Assembly: GCF_021028955.1 (NCBI RefSeq)
Contig: NZ_JAIWPE010000023.1
Span: forward strand, 1 to 60,472
DNA length: 60,472 nt
Direction: 5' to 3'
Source: Salipaludibacillus sp. CUR1
GTDB lineage: Bacteria > Bacillota > Bacilli > Bacillales > Salisediminibacteriaceae
A program made the translations under genes and the position numbers. The notes under the pieces are model-generated. The model did no database searches, was not told where the DNA came from, and saw nothing but the letters and a program-made list of their open reading frames with translations. Positions 15,956-24,049 of the stretch are shown here, piece by piece (position 1 is the first letter of the stretch; each line of letters begins with the position of its first letter).

Positions 15956-17275
15956 TTAAAACAAGAAGACGGACAGGATAATACCGATGACCACTGCCAT
16001 AAAGGTGGAAACGAGTCCCGGAATCATAAAGCTGTGGTTTAACACATACTTGCCGATCCTGGTCGTTCCGGTCGTATCAAAGTTAATCGCCGCTACGACA
16101 GTTCCGTAGTTCGGGAAGAAGAAGTAACCGTTAACAGACGGGAACATGGCAATTAACAGCGCCGGGGAAATGCCGAGCGAAATACCTAAAGGCATTAATG
16201 CACTGACTGTCGCTGCCTGGCTGTAAAGAAGGATAGACAGGATGAACAAGGCGATCGCGAAAAGCCATGGTGCCACTGTCACAAGTTCCTGAATATTGCC
16301 CTGGATGAATTCCTGGTTTCCTGTGAAAAATGTATTACCCATCCATGCGATACCGAAAATGGCTACAACTGCTGTAGCTCCAGCTTTAAACACACTTCCA
16401 GACACAATCTGATCGACTTTCGGTTTGCATAACAGGATCATAATCCCGGCAATACTCAGCATAATAATCTGAATCGTGAAAGGCATCGATAGTCGAACAA
16501 GCTCCCCATCGACTTCCCATGCCGGTCTCAAAAATTCCATTGAGCCCATAAGAACAACAAGAATCGCACCTGTTAAGAATAACCCAACGGCAACTTTTGA
16601 TTTCCCGTTCATGTGATACGATTTGTCTTTCTTGGAAACTTCCACAAGGCCTTTTTCCAATCGTTCCTTGTAAATCGGATCATCCGGCAGTTCTACACCG
16701 CGGCGGCTGGAGATTAATGCAGCAATCATACAGGCTAGGAATGTTGCAGGGATACAGATCATCAGAATTTGCAGCAGTGTAATGTTAAAAGGTGACAGCA
16801 AAGCAAGTAATGTCACAGTCGCTGCTGAAATCGGACTGGCGGTAATTGCCTGCTGAGAGGCGATTACTGCAATCCCCATCGGTCTCTCAGGACGGACTTT
16901 TGATTCTTTGGCTACCTCAGCGATAACCGGCAGAACGGCATAGGCGACATGGCCCGTTCCTGCGCAGAATGTAAACAAATAGGTGACCACGGGTGCCATA
17001 AAGGTAATGTGTTTTGGATTTCTCCTGAGTGCTTTTTCTGCCAGATAGACGAGAAAATCCATTCCCCCCGCCGCCTGCAGCGTCCCGGCTGCTGTAATCA
17101 CAGCTAAAATCATGAAGATGACATCGACTGGCGGCGAAGCTGGCTGGAGGCCGAAAATATAAACAAAAATAGCTAGACCAAGGCCCCCCATGACCCCAAG
17201 CCCAACACCACTGATTCGTGCACCAATAAAAATACACGCCATCAGAACTGCAAATTGAATCCAAAATTCCACCAT
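15956..17275 (-). CDS. dcuB: Anaerobic C4-dicarboxylate transporter (Dcu family)
   Basis: A 439-residue membrane transporter with about ten to twelve hydrophobic segments. It belongs to the DcuA/DcuB family, which exchanges aspartate, fumarate or malate for succinate. Family traits are GARISGVGLGVMGGLGLAIFVY at the start, FCAGTGHVAYAVLPVI near residue 100 and ITASPISAATVTLL near residue 150, and the length agrees. I chose ATG 17275, which follows AAGGAGG; the longer reading (17335) adds a non-homologous stretch. It is the first gene of the operon, and its regulator is probably the divergent two-component pair. DcuA versus DcuB cannot be separated by eye. Confidence 0.88.
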   Translation of the reverse strand: MVEFWIQFAVLMACIFIGARISGVGLGVMGGLGLAIFVYIFGLQPASPPVDVIFMILAVITAAGTLQAAGGMDFLVYLAEKALRRNPKHITFMAPVVTYLFTFCAGTGHVAYAVLPVIAEVAKESKVRPERPMGIAVIASQQAITASPISAATVTLLALLSPFNITLLQILMICIPATFLACMIAALISSRRGVELPDDPIYKERLEKGLVEVSKKDKSYHMNGKSKVAVGLFLTGAILVVLMGSMEFLRPAWEVDGELVRLSMPFTIQIIMLSIAGIMILLCKPKVDQIVSGSVFKAGATAVVAIFGIAWMGNTFFTGNQEFIQGNIQELVTVAPWLFAIALFILSILLYSQAATVSALMPLGISLGISPALLIAMFPSVNGYFFFPNYGTVVAAINFDTTGTTRIGKYVLNHSFMIPGLVSTFMAVVIGIILSVFLF

Positions 17276-17406
17276 TTTGAAATCCTCCTTTTTTGTAACG
17301 AATCCTTCACTATTGAGTTGTGAAAAGGTGAGCATTTAGATGTATTATGAAAGTAAGCGTTACAATTCATAATTTGATTGTACGTAGAGATGTCACAGTC
17401 TCTCAA

Positions 17407-17424
17407 AAAGTAACAGAAAGTAAC
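17407..17424. promoter_or_regulatory. Direct repeats, candidate response-regulator site
   Basis: Two identical AAAGTAAC octamers start at 17407 and 17417, exactly one helical turn apart, in the divergent region between dcuB and the kinase gene. A third, partial GAAAGTAA lies at about 17349. Response regulators commonly bind such phased direct repeats; binding here is inference. Confidence 0.45.
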
Positions 17425-17462
17425 TATGTCGAATTTATGAAAGTTGACAGGAGAGATGGCCT

Positions 17463-18740
17463 ATGAGGAATAAACGGTTTTTTCCTTATTTAATATTAAT
17501 CCTTCTCGTCCCTGCAGCCGGTGAACTCCAGTTTTACCCTTTACCGGTTGACTTCAGGGTAAGCTTTGCTACGCCGATTTTGCTGTTGCTGCTTCTTTAT
17601 TTTAAAGACGTCCATGCCCCTCTTGCCGGCTTACTGACGGGCATCAGTGTCGTGCTGACGCGGATCGGACTGGGGGTCTTCGGCGGAGAAGATCTCGCAC
17701 CTATGATCACCCTTCACCTCCCCGTTCTGGGATATTACATGACGTACGGAGTGCTCTTTCACTTTATTCCTATAAAAAATTATTCAAGAAGGCCTTTATT
17801 TATCGGGCTGTTCGCATGCTTACTCGAAATCGCTTCAAGCGGGGTTGAATTAACAGCACGTGCTCTCGTTCTCAATCTTTCTGTCACATCCGGACTGGTC
17901 TTAACGGTTCTGTTTGTGGCTGTAATCAGAAGTTTCTTTGTCATGGGATTTTATATGATGATTCTTTACCACGACCTGCAGACGAAAGAAAAAGCCCAGC
18001 GAAAGAAGAATGATAATATCCTGCTTGTGATTTCAGATTTATACGTCGAGCTCATTCAGCTTAAAAAATCCATTCAGACGTCTGAAAGTACAACAAGTGA
18101 AAGTTACTTTCTGTCAAAGCAGCTTCAGGAACAGGGAAACAGTGAAATGAGTAAACGGCTTCTTCAGATTGCCGGCAGAATCCATGAATGCAAAAAAGAC
18201 GGCCAGCGTATTTACGCCAGCCTGTCCAGCTTAATTAACAGACAGGAGTTCAAAGAATGGTTATCCGTCAGCGAAATCATCGATCTTGTCGTCCGGACCA
18301 ATAAGTCTTATGCCTCTTTTCTGAAAAAGGATATTTCTTTTGAAGTAGAGATTAAGGGCCGTCCGGTTAAATTTCACTCTTATTTCCTTTTGTCCATTCT
18401 GAACAACTTAATTTCAAACTCTGTAGAAGCTATTGAAGAATCAGGACGCATTAAAATTACGGCCGATCATGCCGTGAAAGAAGGCCGCATGACGTTTTCC
18501 ATTAAGGATAACGGCCGGGGAATCGAACCGAAATATCACGATGTGATCTTTTCGCCAGGATTTACAACAAAATATAACGCTTCGGGAAACCCTTCCAACG
18601 GGATCGGTCTTTCCTATATTAAGAGTGTCATTGAAGCCCATCAAGGTACAATCTGGCTTATGCGATCGGTGCCTCACACGGCCACTGAGTTTACTATCGA
18701 CATTCCTGTTACGTTAAAAATTGAGGAGGATGCCTCATGA
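17463..18740 (+). CDS. GlnK (YcbA)-type sensor histidine kinase
   Basis: A 425-residue membrane sensor kinase. Residues 1-170 hold about six hydrophobic segments with almost no outside loop, so it probably senses its signal in or at the membrane. The phospho-acceptor is most likely H241 in RIHECKKDGQRI, the unusual HExKKD box of the GlnK/YcbA group rather than a standard HisKA box. ATP-binding blocks follow: NNLISNSVEAI, DNGRGI, and SNGIGLSYIKSVIEAHQG. It overlaps its regulator by four bases. Divergence from dcuB suggests C4-dicarboxylate or aspartate control instead of glutamine; that role is inferred. Confidence 0.8.
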   Translation: MRNKRFFPYLILILLVPAAGELQFYPLPVDFRVSFATPILLLLLLYFKDVHAPLAGLLTGISVVLTRIGLGVFGGEDLAPMITLHLPVLGYYMTYGVLFHFIPIKNYSRRPLFIGLFACLLEIASSGVELTARALVLNLSVTSGLVLTVLFVAVIRSFFVMGFYMMILYHDLQTKEKAQRKKNDNILLVISDLYVELIQLKKSIQTSESTTSESYFLSKQLQEQGNSEMSKRLLQIAGRIHECKKDGQRIYASLSSLINRQEFKEWLSVSEIIDLVVRTNKSYASFLKKDISFEVEIKGRPVKFHSYFLLSILNNLISNSVEAIEESGRIKITADHAVKEGRMTFSIKDNGRGIEPKYHDVIFSPGFTTKYNASGNPSNGIGLSYIKSVIEAHQGTIWLMRSVPHTATEFTIDIPVTLKIEEDAS

Positions 18741-19642
18741 AATATTTTATTGTTGATGATGACCGCGCGATCCGCGGCTCTCTCTTGAACTTGCTTGAGA
18801 CAGACCTGGAAGCGGAGGTAGCCGGCACAGCTGAGGACGGGGTCCACATTCATGCGTCTATGCTTAATGAGCAAGCCGTCGATATTTTGCTGATCGATTT
18901 GCTTATGCCTGAGCGGGACGGCATTGAAACGTTAAAGGCTATTTATCCGGGTTTTACAGGGAAAACGGTCATGCTTTCACAGGTGGAAACAAAGGACATC
19001 ATTGCTAATGCCTATCAAAACGGTGCTGAAGCCTATATAACAAAACCGGTGAACCGGCACGAGGTGCTTTCTGTACTTCAGCGGGTGGAAAAAAGCCTGA
19101 AACTTGAAAAATCAATGGATCAGATCAGGCATTCCCTTCAGTTAATTGGAGACGGGGCCCCGGAAACTGTGGCAACTGCAGTTGCGCCTGAAGCCGCTCC
19201 GTGTCTTTCTGAACAAGTGCTGTCTGATTTAGGGATCCTTTACGAAAAAGGGACCGAAGATTTACTTCTCCTCGTAAAGCTGCTGAAAGAAGAAAATATC
19301 ACAGCCGTCCCGCCTCTTAAGGAACTATGGGAAATGGTAACGTTGGTCAAAACAGGCGGTCGTGAACCGTCCAGGAAAGAAATGAAAGCAACCGAACAAC
19401 GGGTAAGGCGTGCCATCCAGCATTCCTTTAACCACATTTCCTCCTTGGGAGCAATGGATATCACGCACCCCAAATTCGAACATTACGGCATGAAATTCTT
19501 TGATCTCGATCAGCTTCAGTCACGCATCTATGACATTAATCAAGGAAACGGGGATCAGGAAAGAGCAGCTGGAATCAGAGTGAATATGAGGCGGTTTATT
19601 GGCGCGTTTTACGATGAATGCCGGATGGAAAGAGTGAGGTAA
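18737..19642 (+). CDS. GlnL (YcbB)-type response regulator
   Basis: A 301-residue regulator with an N-terminal receiver domain (VDDDRAIR at residues 6-13, phospho-acceptor D54 in LLIDLLMPERDG, and K103 in YITKPVNR). The C-terminal YcbB-type DNA-binding domain covers about residues 160-295, including EMKATEQRVRRAIQHSFNHI. The linker after residue 130 is alanine and proline rich. ATG overlaps the end of the kinase gene, and GGAGGATG is just upstream. It is the probable regulator of the divergent dcuB operon. Confidence 0.85.
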   Translation: MKYFIVDDDRAIRGSLLNLLETDLEAEVAGTAEDGVHIHASMLNEQAVDILLIDLLMPERDGIETLKAIYPGFTGKTVMLSQVETKDIIANAYQNGAEAYITKPVNRHEVLSVLQRVEKSLKLEKSMDQIRHSLQLIGDGAPETVATAVAPEAAPCLSEQVLSDLGILYEKGTEDLLLLVKLLKEENITAVPPLKELWEMVTLVKTGGREPSRKEMKATEQRVRRAIQHSFNHISSLGAMDITHPKFEHYGMKFFDLDQLQSRIYDINQGNGDQERAAGIRVNMRRFIGAFYDECRMERVR

Positions 19643-19789
19643 GGTAAGGTGGGATAGGGTCAGGGTCAGGCAGGGGTTTGGTGCTGCAGGAAGGATCGCG
19701 GACTTCCATAAAGGGCGGCCTGGAAAGTGCTTTTATTTTAAAAAGGGGGAGTACGAGCCAGAAATATCTTGGATACAAGGGTATAGTCG

Positions 19790-19826
19790 CACCTCCATTT
19801 TAGAGACGATCTAAAATTTGGAGGTG
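19790..19826 (+). terminator. Long hairpin after the two-component genes
   Basis: CACCTCCATTTTAG pairs with CTAAAATTTGGAGGTG apart from two extra T, and the hairpin is followed by a T-rich stretch. It lies 147 bases after the regulator stop and may end that transcript. Confidence 0.5.
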
Positions 19827-19973
19827 TATTTATTTTGTTTGCGGAGATGAGGAAAAGGTCCTCTCTTAATTCGCTTGTTTGTGGCTGTGCCATAAAGTCG
19901 TAAAAAAGAAAAAGGGCATCATCAATACCGGTGTACAAAGTTTTCGACCAAAAAAACACACACGGAGGTAATA

Positions 19974-20057
19974 ATGATGACCCAAGTTAGTTTTACATTA
20001 GATCTAAATGATTTTAAAGGACAAATTAAGGAAAGTTTCCTGGATAGCGCGTTGTGA
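19974..20057 (+). pseudogene. IS256-type transposase N-terminal remnant
   Basis: ATGATGACC after a strong CGGAGGT site opens a 27-codon reading, MMTQVSFTLDLNDFKGQIKE and a short tail, which resembles the N-terminus of IS256-family transposases. It stops at 20057 exactly where a 52-bp tandem repeat begins. No other part of a transposase is visible, so the element is reduced to its first end. Family call is by pattern only. Confidence 0.5.
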
Positions 20058-20159
20058 GTGGGTCTTATTTGCGGTTTATGATCCTCTCAGGTGCTGTAAC
20101 GCCTTTTGAGTGGACCTTACCCTCCGTTTATCACCCGCTCAGTTGCGGTGGCGCCCTTA
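20056..20159. repeat. Two tandem 52-bp units
   Basis: Units 20056-20107 and 20108-20159 both start with GAGTGG and share CTTA, CGTTTAT or CGGTTTAT, CTCAG and ACGCC or GCGCC at equal offsets. They directly follow, and overlap by two bases, the transposase remnant. Confidence 0.7.
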
Positions 20160-20213
20160 CTCAATAAAGGACTAATTAATTAAAACTGCCATAGCAGATC
20201 AACTAATTTAACG

Positions 20214-20237
20214 TTAACACTACACATAGAGTGTTAA
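20214..20237. promoter_or_regulatory. Inverted repeat upstream of the GAF-STAS gene
   Basis: TTAACACT and AGTGTTAA are perfect inverted octamers with an 8-base spacer, about 100 bases before the gene. The geometry fits a dimeric repressor operator; the binding protein is unknown. The rest of the 19643-20336 gap holds the remnant and the repeats, and no other gene is seen. Confidence 0.45.
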
Positions 20238-20336
20238 TGGTGATAAAATTGGCACATACTTCCACACAATCCGATACAAAATCATATAAAATATCTAGCT
20301 GACACTAAAATTTAATCTGAAAAAAGGGGGCAGATC

Positions 20337-21191
20337 ATGTCCGATAGCTATCCATTATCTATTTCAGACTTTCAATTGCTGAAAAATGCCGCAAATAAGA
20401 TATTTGAGGTAATTACAAATAGATTAAATGTAAATACAGCGTATGTGACAAGAAAAGGAGAAACAGCGATGACCGTGCTGAGCTCCTTTAATAAAAAGGA
20501 AGAAATTATTCCTGAAGGCTACTCGGTCGAATACGGCGGGACGTATTGCAGGCTAATCATTTCAAACCCCAGCGATACCATCCGTACGAGTAATTTAGCA
20601 AATTTTGACCTTACAAAAGAACTGGCTGTGACAGGCCAGCTGAAAACAAAAGGATTTTTAGGCGTGACCTTGAGAAACCTTGACGGAGAAGTGTTTGGCA
20701 CACTGTGTGTCATGGACTGGGAAGAAAAGGACTTCTCAGACGAGGACCGTGACTTTCTTTATTCAATGGCCGACATCTTTTCCCATCTCATTGAACTTGA
20801 CGAAACCAAGTATAATATGGGGTTATTAAATGTTCCTATTATCCCTATAACGAATGGGGTAGCAATCCTTACGATACAAGGGATTATCGACGAAAAACGA
20901 GCGGATCACATTATGAATACTGTGCTTCGTTACGCGGCTGAAAATAATAATGAGCATTTCATCTTTGATGTATCAGGGCTGGTCATATTAGATAATAAGT
21001 TTCCAGAGGTGGTTACAGAGGTCGTCAGATGTCTTAATGTTATGGGTGTGCAGACGATTGTGACAGGAATTTCCCCTGACTTTGCTCTTCAAAATACCAT
21101 TCATTCGAACCTTCAGAAGCTAGAAGTTAAGACTGCCATGGATTTAGAAACAGCCTTAGAGCACATTGGCTTTCAGTTAACAGTAAAATAG
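20337..21191 (+). CDS. GAF-STAS two-domain protein
   Basis: A 284-residue cytosolic protein. Residues about 20-155 form a GAF domain (GGTYCRLIISNPSDTIR, then TKGFLGVTLRNLDGEVFGTLC, then DEDRDFLYSMADIFSHL). Residues about 165-280 form a STAS domain with PIIPITNGVAILTIQGIID and the loop DVSGLVILDN. This layout is like RsbR-type stressosome co-antagonists, where a Ser or Thr at the STAS loop is phosphorylated; a Ser is present here. No kinase gene is adjacent. GGGGG lies before the ATG. A stress-sensing role is inference. Confidence 0.75.
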   Translation: MSDSYPLSISDFQLLKNAANKIFEVITNRLNVNTAYVTRKGETAMTVLSSFNKKEEIIPEGYSVEYGGTYCRLIISNPSDTIRTSNLANFDLTKELAVTGQLKTKGFLGVTLRNLDGEVFGTLCVMDWEEKDFSDEDRDFLYSMADIFSHLIELDETKYNMGLLNVPIIPITNGVAILTIQGIIDEKRADHIMNTVLRYAAENNNEHFIFDVSGLVILDNKFPEVVTEVVRCLNVMGVQTIVTGISPDFALQNTIHSNLQKLEVKTAMDLETALEHIGFQLTVK

Positions 21192-21213
21192 ATTGTTTAT
21201 TTGCAAAAAATTA

Positions 21214-21243
21214 AGGGGGCCTGCATGACACAGGCCCCCTTTG
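21214..21243 (+). terminator. Terminator after the GAF-STAS gene
   Basis: AGGGGGCCTG and CAGGCCCCCT make a perfect 10-bp GC-rich stem, 22 bases after the stop codon, followed by TTGT. Confidence 0.8.
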
Positions 21244-21313
21244 TAGTGACGTTTTATCCGGGTTTAACGTTTTTAACGTTTTTAAGCGCTACCTTTAGTT
21301 CCTCAAAAGACAG

Positions 21314-21532
21314 TTACTCCATTCCTTCGATGACTTTTTTCAAGTTCGCCACTTCTTCTTCAGTTAAGGTCACGCCTTTTCCCATTTTTTCATGATCTGG
21401 TGCCCAGTCGCGGATGTCATACTTTGGGTCTCTCCCGTTCCAGCTGATCAGATTCAGCTCTTTCGTCCATCCTTTCGGTGATTCTGACAATACACCGACT
21501 GTTTTAATAATCTCATATTTTAATTCTTTCAA
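21314..21532 (-). CDS. ydbC: YdbC family PC4-like nucleic-acid-binding protein
   Basis: A 72-residue protein closely matching B. subtilis YdbC in pattern: IIKTVGVLSESPKGWTKELN, then LISWNGRDPKYDIRDWAPDH and EKMGKGVTLTEEE. YdbC belongs to the PC4 fold group that binds single-stranded DNA. I chose a TTG start at 21532 because GGAGGA lies six bases upstream and the length then equals the family; the longer frame has no homology in its first 22 codons. Isolated gene. Confidence 0.85.
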   Translation of the reverse strand: MKELKYEIIKTVGVLSESPKGWTKELNLISWNGRDPKYDIRDWAPDHEKMGKGVTLTEEEVANLKKVIEGME

Positions 21533-21649
21533 TTTAAATCCTCCATTAAAGCATTGTTTTATTCTTGTGCGGGTTTTCCCCGCCTGGCTCAGCTCCACAA
21601 TAACTCAATTTCTCCATTGCGTCTAATTAAGATTTTTACCTCTGGGTAG

Positions 21650-22978
21650 CTACCCAGTAAAAACATCTCCTTTAGGATAACGAATTTTGCTTGGTTCCGT
21701 TTTTGATAAGGCAAAAGCTAGGGTTACTGGGCCTATACGTCCGATTACCATTAAAATAATAATCACTTGTTTTCCAAGCCATGATAATTCGTCCGTCAGT
21801 CCCATCGACAATCCCACTGTTCCAAAGGCAGAAAACGCTTCAAAAACGATAAGTAAATAAGGAGCATTCTCTGTTACTGATAGAATAAAGATACTAAATG
21901 TAACCGCCATGAGACTAATTACTACAATAGAAAGTGCCCGCATAACCATATGATCAGGAATCGTACGTTCAAAGGCCACAGATTCTTTTCTTCCTTTTAA
22001 ATAAGTAACCACCGCTAAAACAATAACAAGGAAGGTTGTTAGTTTGATACCACTGCCCGTAGAGGCACTTCCTGCCCCAATAAACATGAGAATAAGAATA
22101 AATGTAATCGTACTCGGTTCCATACTGCCAATATCAATCGTATTAAAACCAGCAGTACGAGGTGTGACTGCCTGAAAGTAGGAAGCCCAAATCTTTTCAT
22201 ACCATAGGAGTTTTCCAATTGTTTCCGGATTAGCGTATTCCAGGACAAATATAGTAAACATCGCAATTACGTTGACTGCAAGAGTTCCAATAATCATAAG
22301 CTTTGAATGCAGCGATAAGTGATTAAACTTTTTAGTTTTAATTAGATCGTATACTACAGTAAAGCCAATTCCACCAGTAATAAACAGAAAAGTAATGATT
22401 AGATTTACAGACGGATCCCCCACATAGGCAGATAAACTGTCTGACCATAAAGAAAACCCGGCATTATTAAACGCTGAAATAGCATGAAAAAGGCTCGTAA
22501 ACAATCCAAACCCCCATCCATACTCAGGCACCCATCTTAAAGCCAGAAACAGGGTAGCCACCAACTCTGAAGCGAATGCAAATATAAGCAACATTTTTAC
22601 AAGTCTGATCATTCCGCCAAATGTTGGCTGATTAAATGATTCCTGTATTAAAATTCTCTCTCTAAGCCCTATCTTCTTACCCAGCGCTAACACTATTAAG
22701 ATTGCGAAAGTCATAAGACCCAATCCGCCGATCTTTATTAAAATCATGATCACTGTTTGACCAAAAATTGTAAAATCTGAGCCCGTGTCCAAGACCACTA
22801 GTCCAGTTACGGTTGTGGCTGATGTGGCTGTAAACAAAGCGTCTATAAAACTGATTGGCTCTTCGGTTGAAAAAGGCATGAGCAATAAAATCGTCCCAAT
22901 AATAATAGCACTTAAAAAACCAGCTGCCAGAAATTGAGGGGGTGATAATTGTGAGATTCTCGTCCTAAGATGTTTCAT
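21650..22978 (-). CDS. ktrB: Ktr potassium uptake system, membrane subunit
   Basis: A 442-residue TrkH/KtrB-type potassium channel-like transporter, with about ten membrane segments arranged as four M1-P-M2 repeats. Selectivity-type loops include TATSATTVTGLVVLDTG, ISAFNNAGFSLW, VTPRTAGFNTID and FSAFGTVGLSMG, each with the expected glycine. The ATG at 22978 follows the ktrA stop codon by one base, and GAGGGA lies in the end of ktrA. It pairs with KtrA and is controlled by the upstream c-di-AMP riboswitch. Confidence 0.93.
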   Translation of the reverse strand: MKHLRTRISQLSPPQFLAAGFLSAIIIGTILLLMPFSTEEPISFIDALFTATSATTVTGLVVLDTGSDFTIFGQTVIMILIKIGGLGLMTFAILIVLALGKKIGLRERILIQESFNQPTFGGMIRLVKMLLIFAFASELVATLFLALRWVPEYGWGFGLFTSLFHAISAFNNAGFSLWSDSLSAYVGDPSVNLIITFLFITGGIGFTVVYDLIKTKKFNHLSLHSKLMIIGTLAVNVIAMFTIFVLEYANPETIGKLLWYEKIWASYFQAVTPRTAGFNTIDIGSMEPSTITFILILMFIGAGSASTGSGIKLTTFLVIVLAVVTYLKGRKESVAFERTIPDHMVMRALSIVVISLMAVTFSIFILSVTENAPYLLIVFEAFSAFGTVGLSMGLTDELSWLGKQVIIILMVIGRIGPVTLAFALSKTEPSKIRYPKGDVFTG

Positions 22979-22979
22979 T

Positions 22980-23645
22980 TTACAATCCCTCGTCTTCAAA
23001 ACGATCAAGATCGTTTGTATGCCCCATCACAATAAGAATATCTCCTTCTCGTATCTTATCATCAGGAGCAGGCGCAATATTCATCTCTTTTCCTCTTTTA
23101 AACGCGAGGATCGTCACCCCGTATTTTGCACGCACATCAAGCTCTATTAATGTCATGTTATGGACTTTTGATGTAGCAAGCAGTTCGACAATACTATAGT
23201 CATCAGCTAAATCAATAAAGTCAATAATCTTTTCTGAAGACATATTATGGGCAATACGCTTTCCCATATCAAACTCAGGATGGACAACGAGGTCAGCGCC
23301 TATTTTATCGAGTACTTTTTGGTGATAAGAGTTTTGTGCTTTTACCCATACAGTCTTTACTCCTATTTCTTTAAGAACGAGAGTCGTTAAGATACTAGCC
23401 TGGATGTTGTCCCCAATAGCTACCACTACATGCTCAAAGTTACGGATCCCCATACTTATTAAAGATTTTTCGTCTGTACTGTCCAGTTGTACGGCATGCG
23501 TAGCAAATTTAGCATATTCATTTACCTTATCTTCATCTTTATCGATGGCCAACACTTCGTGTCCCATCTTGAATAGTTCTTTACAGACGCTGCCTCCAAA
23601 CCTTCCCAATCCAATTACTGCAAATTGCTTTTTAACTTTTGACAT
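22980..23645 (-). CDS. ktrA: Ktr potassium uptake system, regulatory RCK subunit
   Basis: A 221-residue cytosolic ring subunit that gates KtrB. The RCK_N domain covers about residues 1-135, with FAVIGLGRFGGSVCKELFKMG as the nucleotide-binding strand-loop and AIDKDEDKVNEYA after it. RCK_C follows (LIELDVRAKYGVTILAFKRG to ILIVMGHTNDLDRFE), the part that binds c-di-AMP in related proteins. AAGGAG lies before the ATG. First gene of the ktrAB operon. Confidence 0.93.
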   Translation of the reverse strand: MSKVKKQFAVIGLGRFGGSVCKELFKMGHEVLAIDKDEDKVNEYAKFATHAVQLDSTDEKSLISMGIRNFEHVVVAIGDNIQASILTTLVLKEIGVKTVWVKAQNSYHQKVLDKIGADLVVHPEFDMGKRIAHNMSSEKIIDFIDLADDYSIVELLATSKVHNMTLIELDVRAKYGVTILAFKRGKEMNIAPAPDDKIREGDILIVMGHTNDLDRFEDEGL

Positions 23646-23666
23646 TTAATCCACTCCTTTGACATT

Positions 23667-23880
23667 AAAAAAAACCATTACAAAGAAATGGTCTAATGGA
23701 ACAGACCTTTCTCTCTTGAAATGACGCTTACGAGGTTAGCTGTCGGATTAGGGATCGAGAGTATCCCTTCTTTTCGGAAAAAGATTCACCCCAAGACAAT
23801 TACTAATTGCCAAAATTGGTTCCCCCGCACTGTCTAACAACAGTTTCAGCGAACAAAAGGCGTAATATTCGGTTTTTATA
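23667..23880 (-). ncRNA. ydaO/yuaA (c-di-AMP) riboswitch with terminator
   Basis: In the transcript direction the leader has the conserved ydaO blocks in order: GGGGGAACCAATTTTGGCA, TTGGGGTGAATC, AGGGATACTCTCGATCCCT, then CCGACAGCTAACCTCG and AAGCGT. The aptamer spans about 23697-23880. An expression-platform hairpin at 23674-23692 (AGACCATT with AATGGTTT) followed by a T-run ends just before ktrA. The class turns off potassium uptake genes when c-di-AMP is high; placement directly upstream of ktrA fits that. Confidence 0.92.
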
Positions 23881-23885
23881 AATAG

Positions 23886-23914
23886 AATCTACTCCTGGCG
23901 GGGTTAGTTGTCAA
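23886..23914 (-). promoter_or_regulatory. Sigma-A-like promoter for the ktrAB riboswitch
   Basis: TTGACA, a 17-base spacer and TAGATT are found on the minus strand immediately upstream of the aptamer. The -35 box is perfect and the -10 box matches four of six positions. Confidence 0.6.
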
Positions 23915-24049
23915 TATAATAATTAAAACATTAATAATTCAGAATATTTAAATGTTTACACCTTAATTATATTGTTATAGGTAGGGTCTTTATGTTTTTT
24001 TATAGCATATAATTCACTAAAAAAAACCGTTTTAAAGGGAGGGATATGG

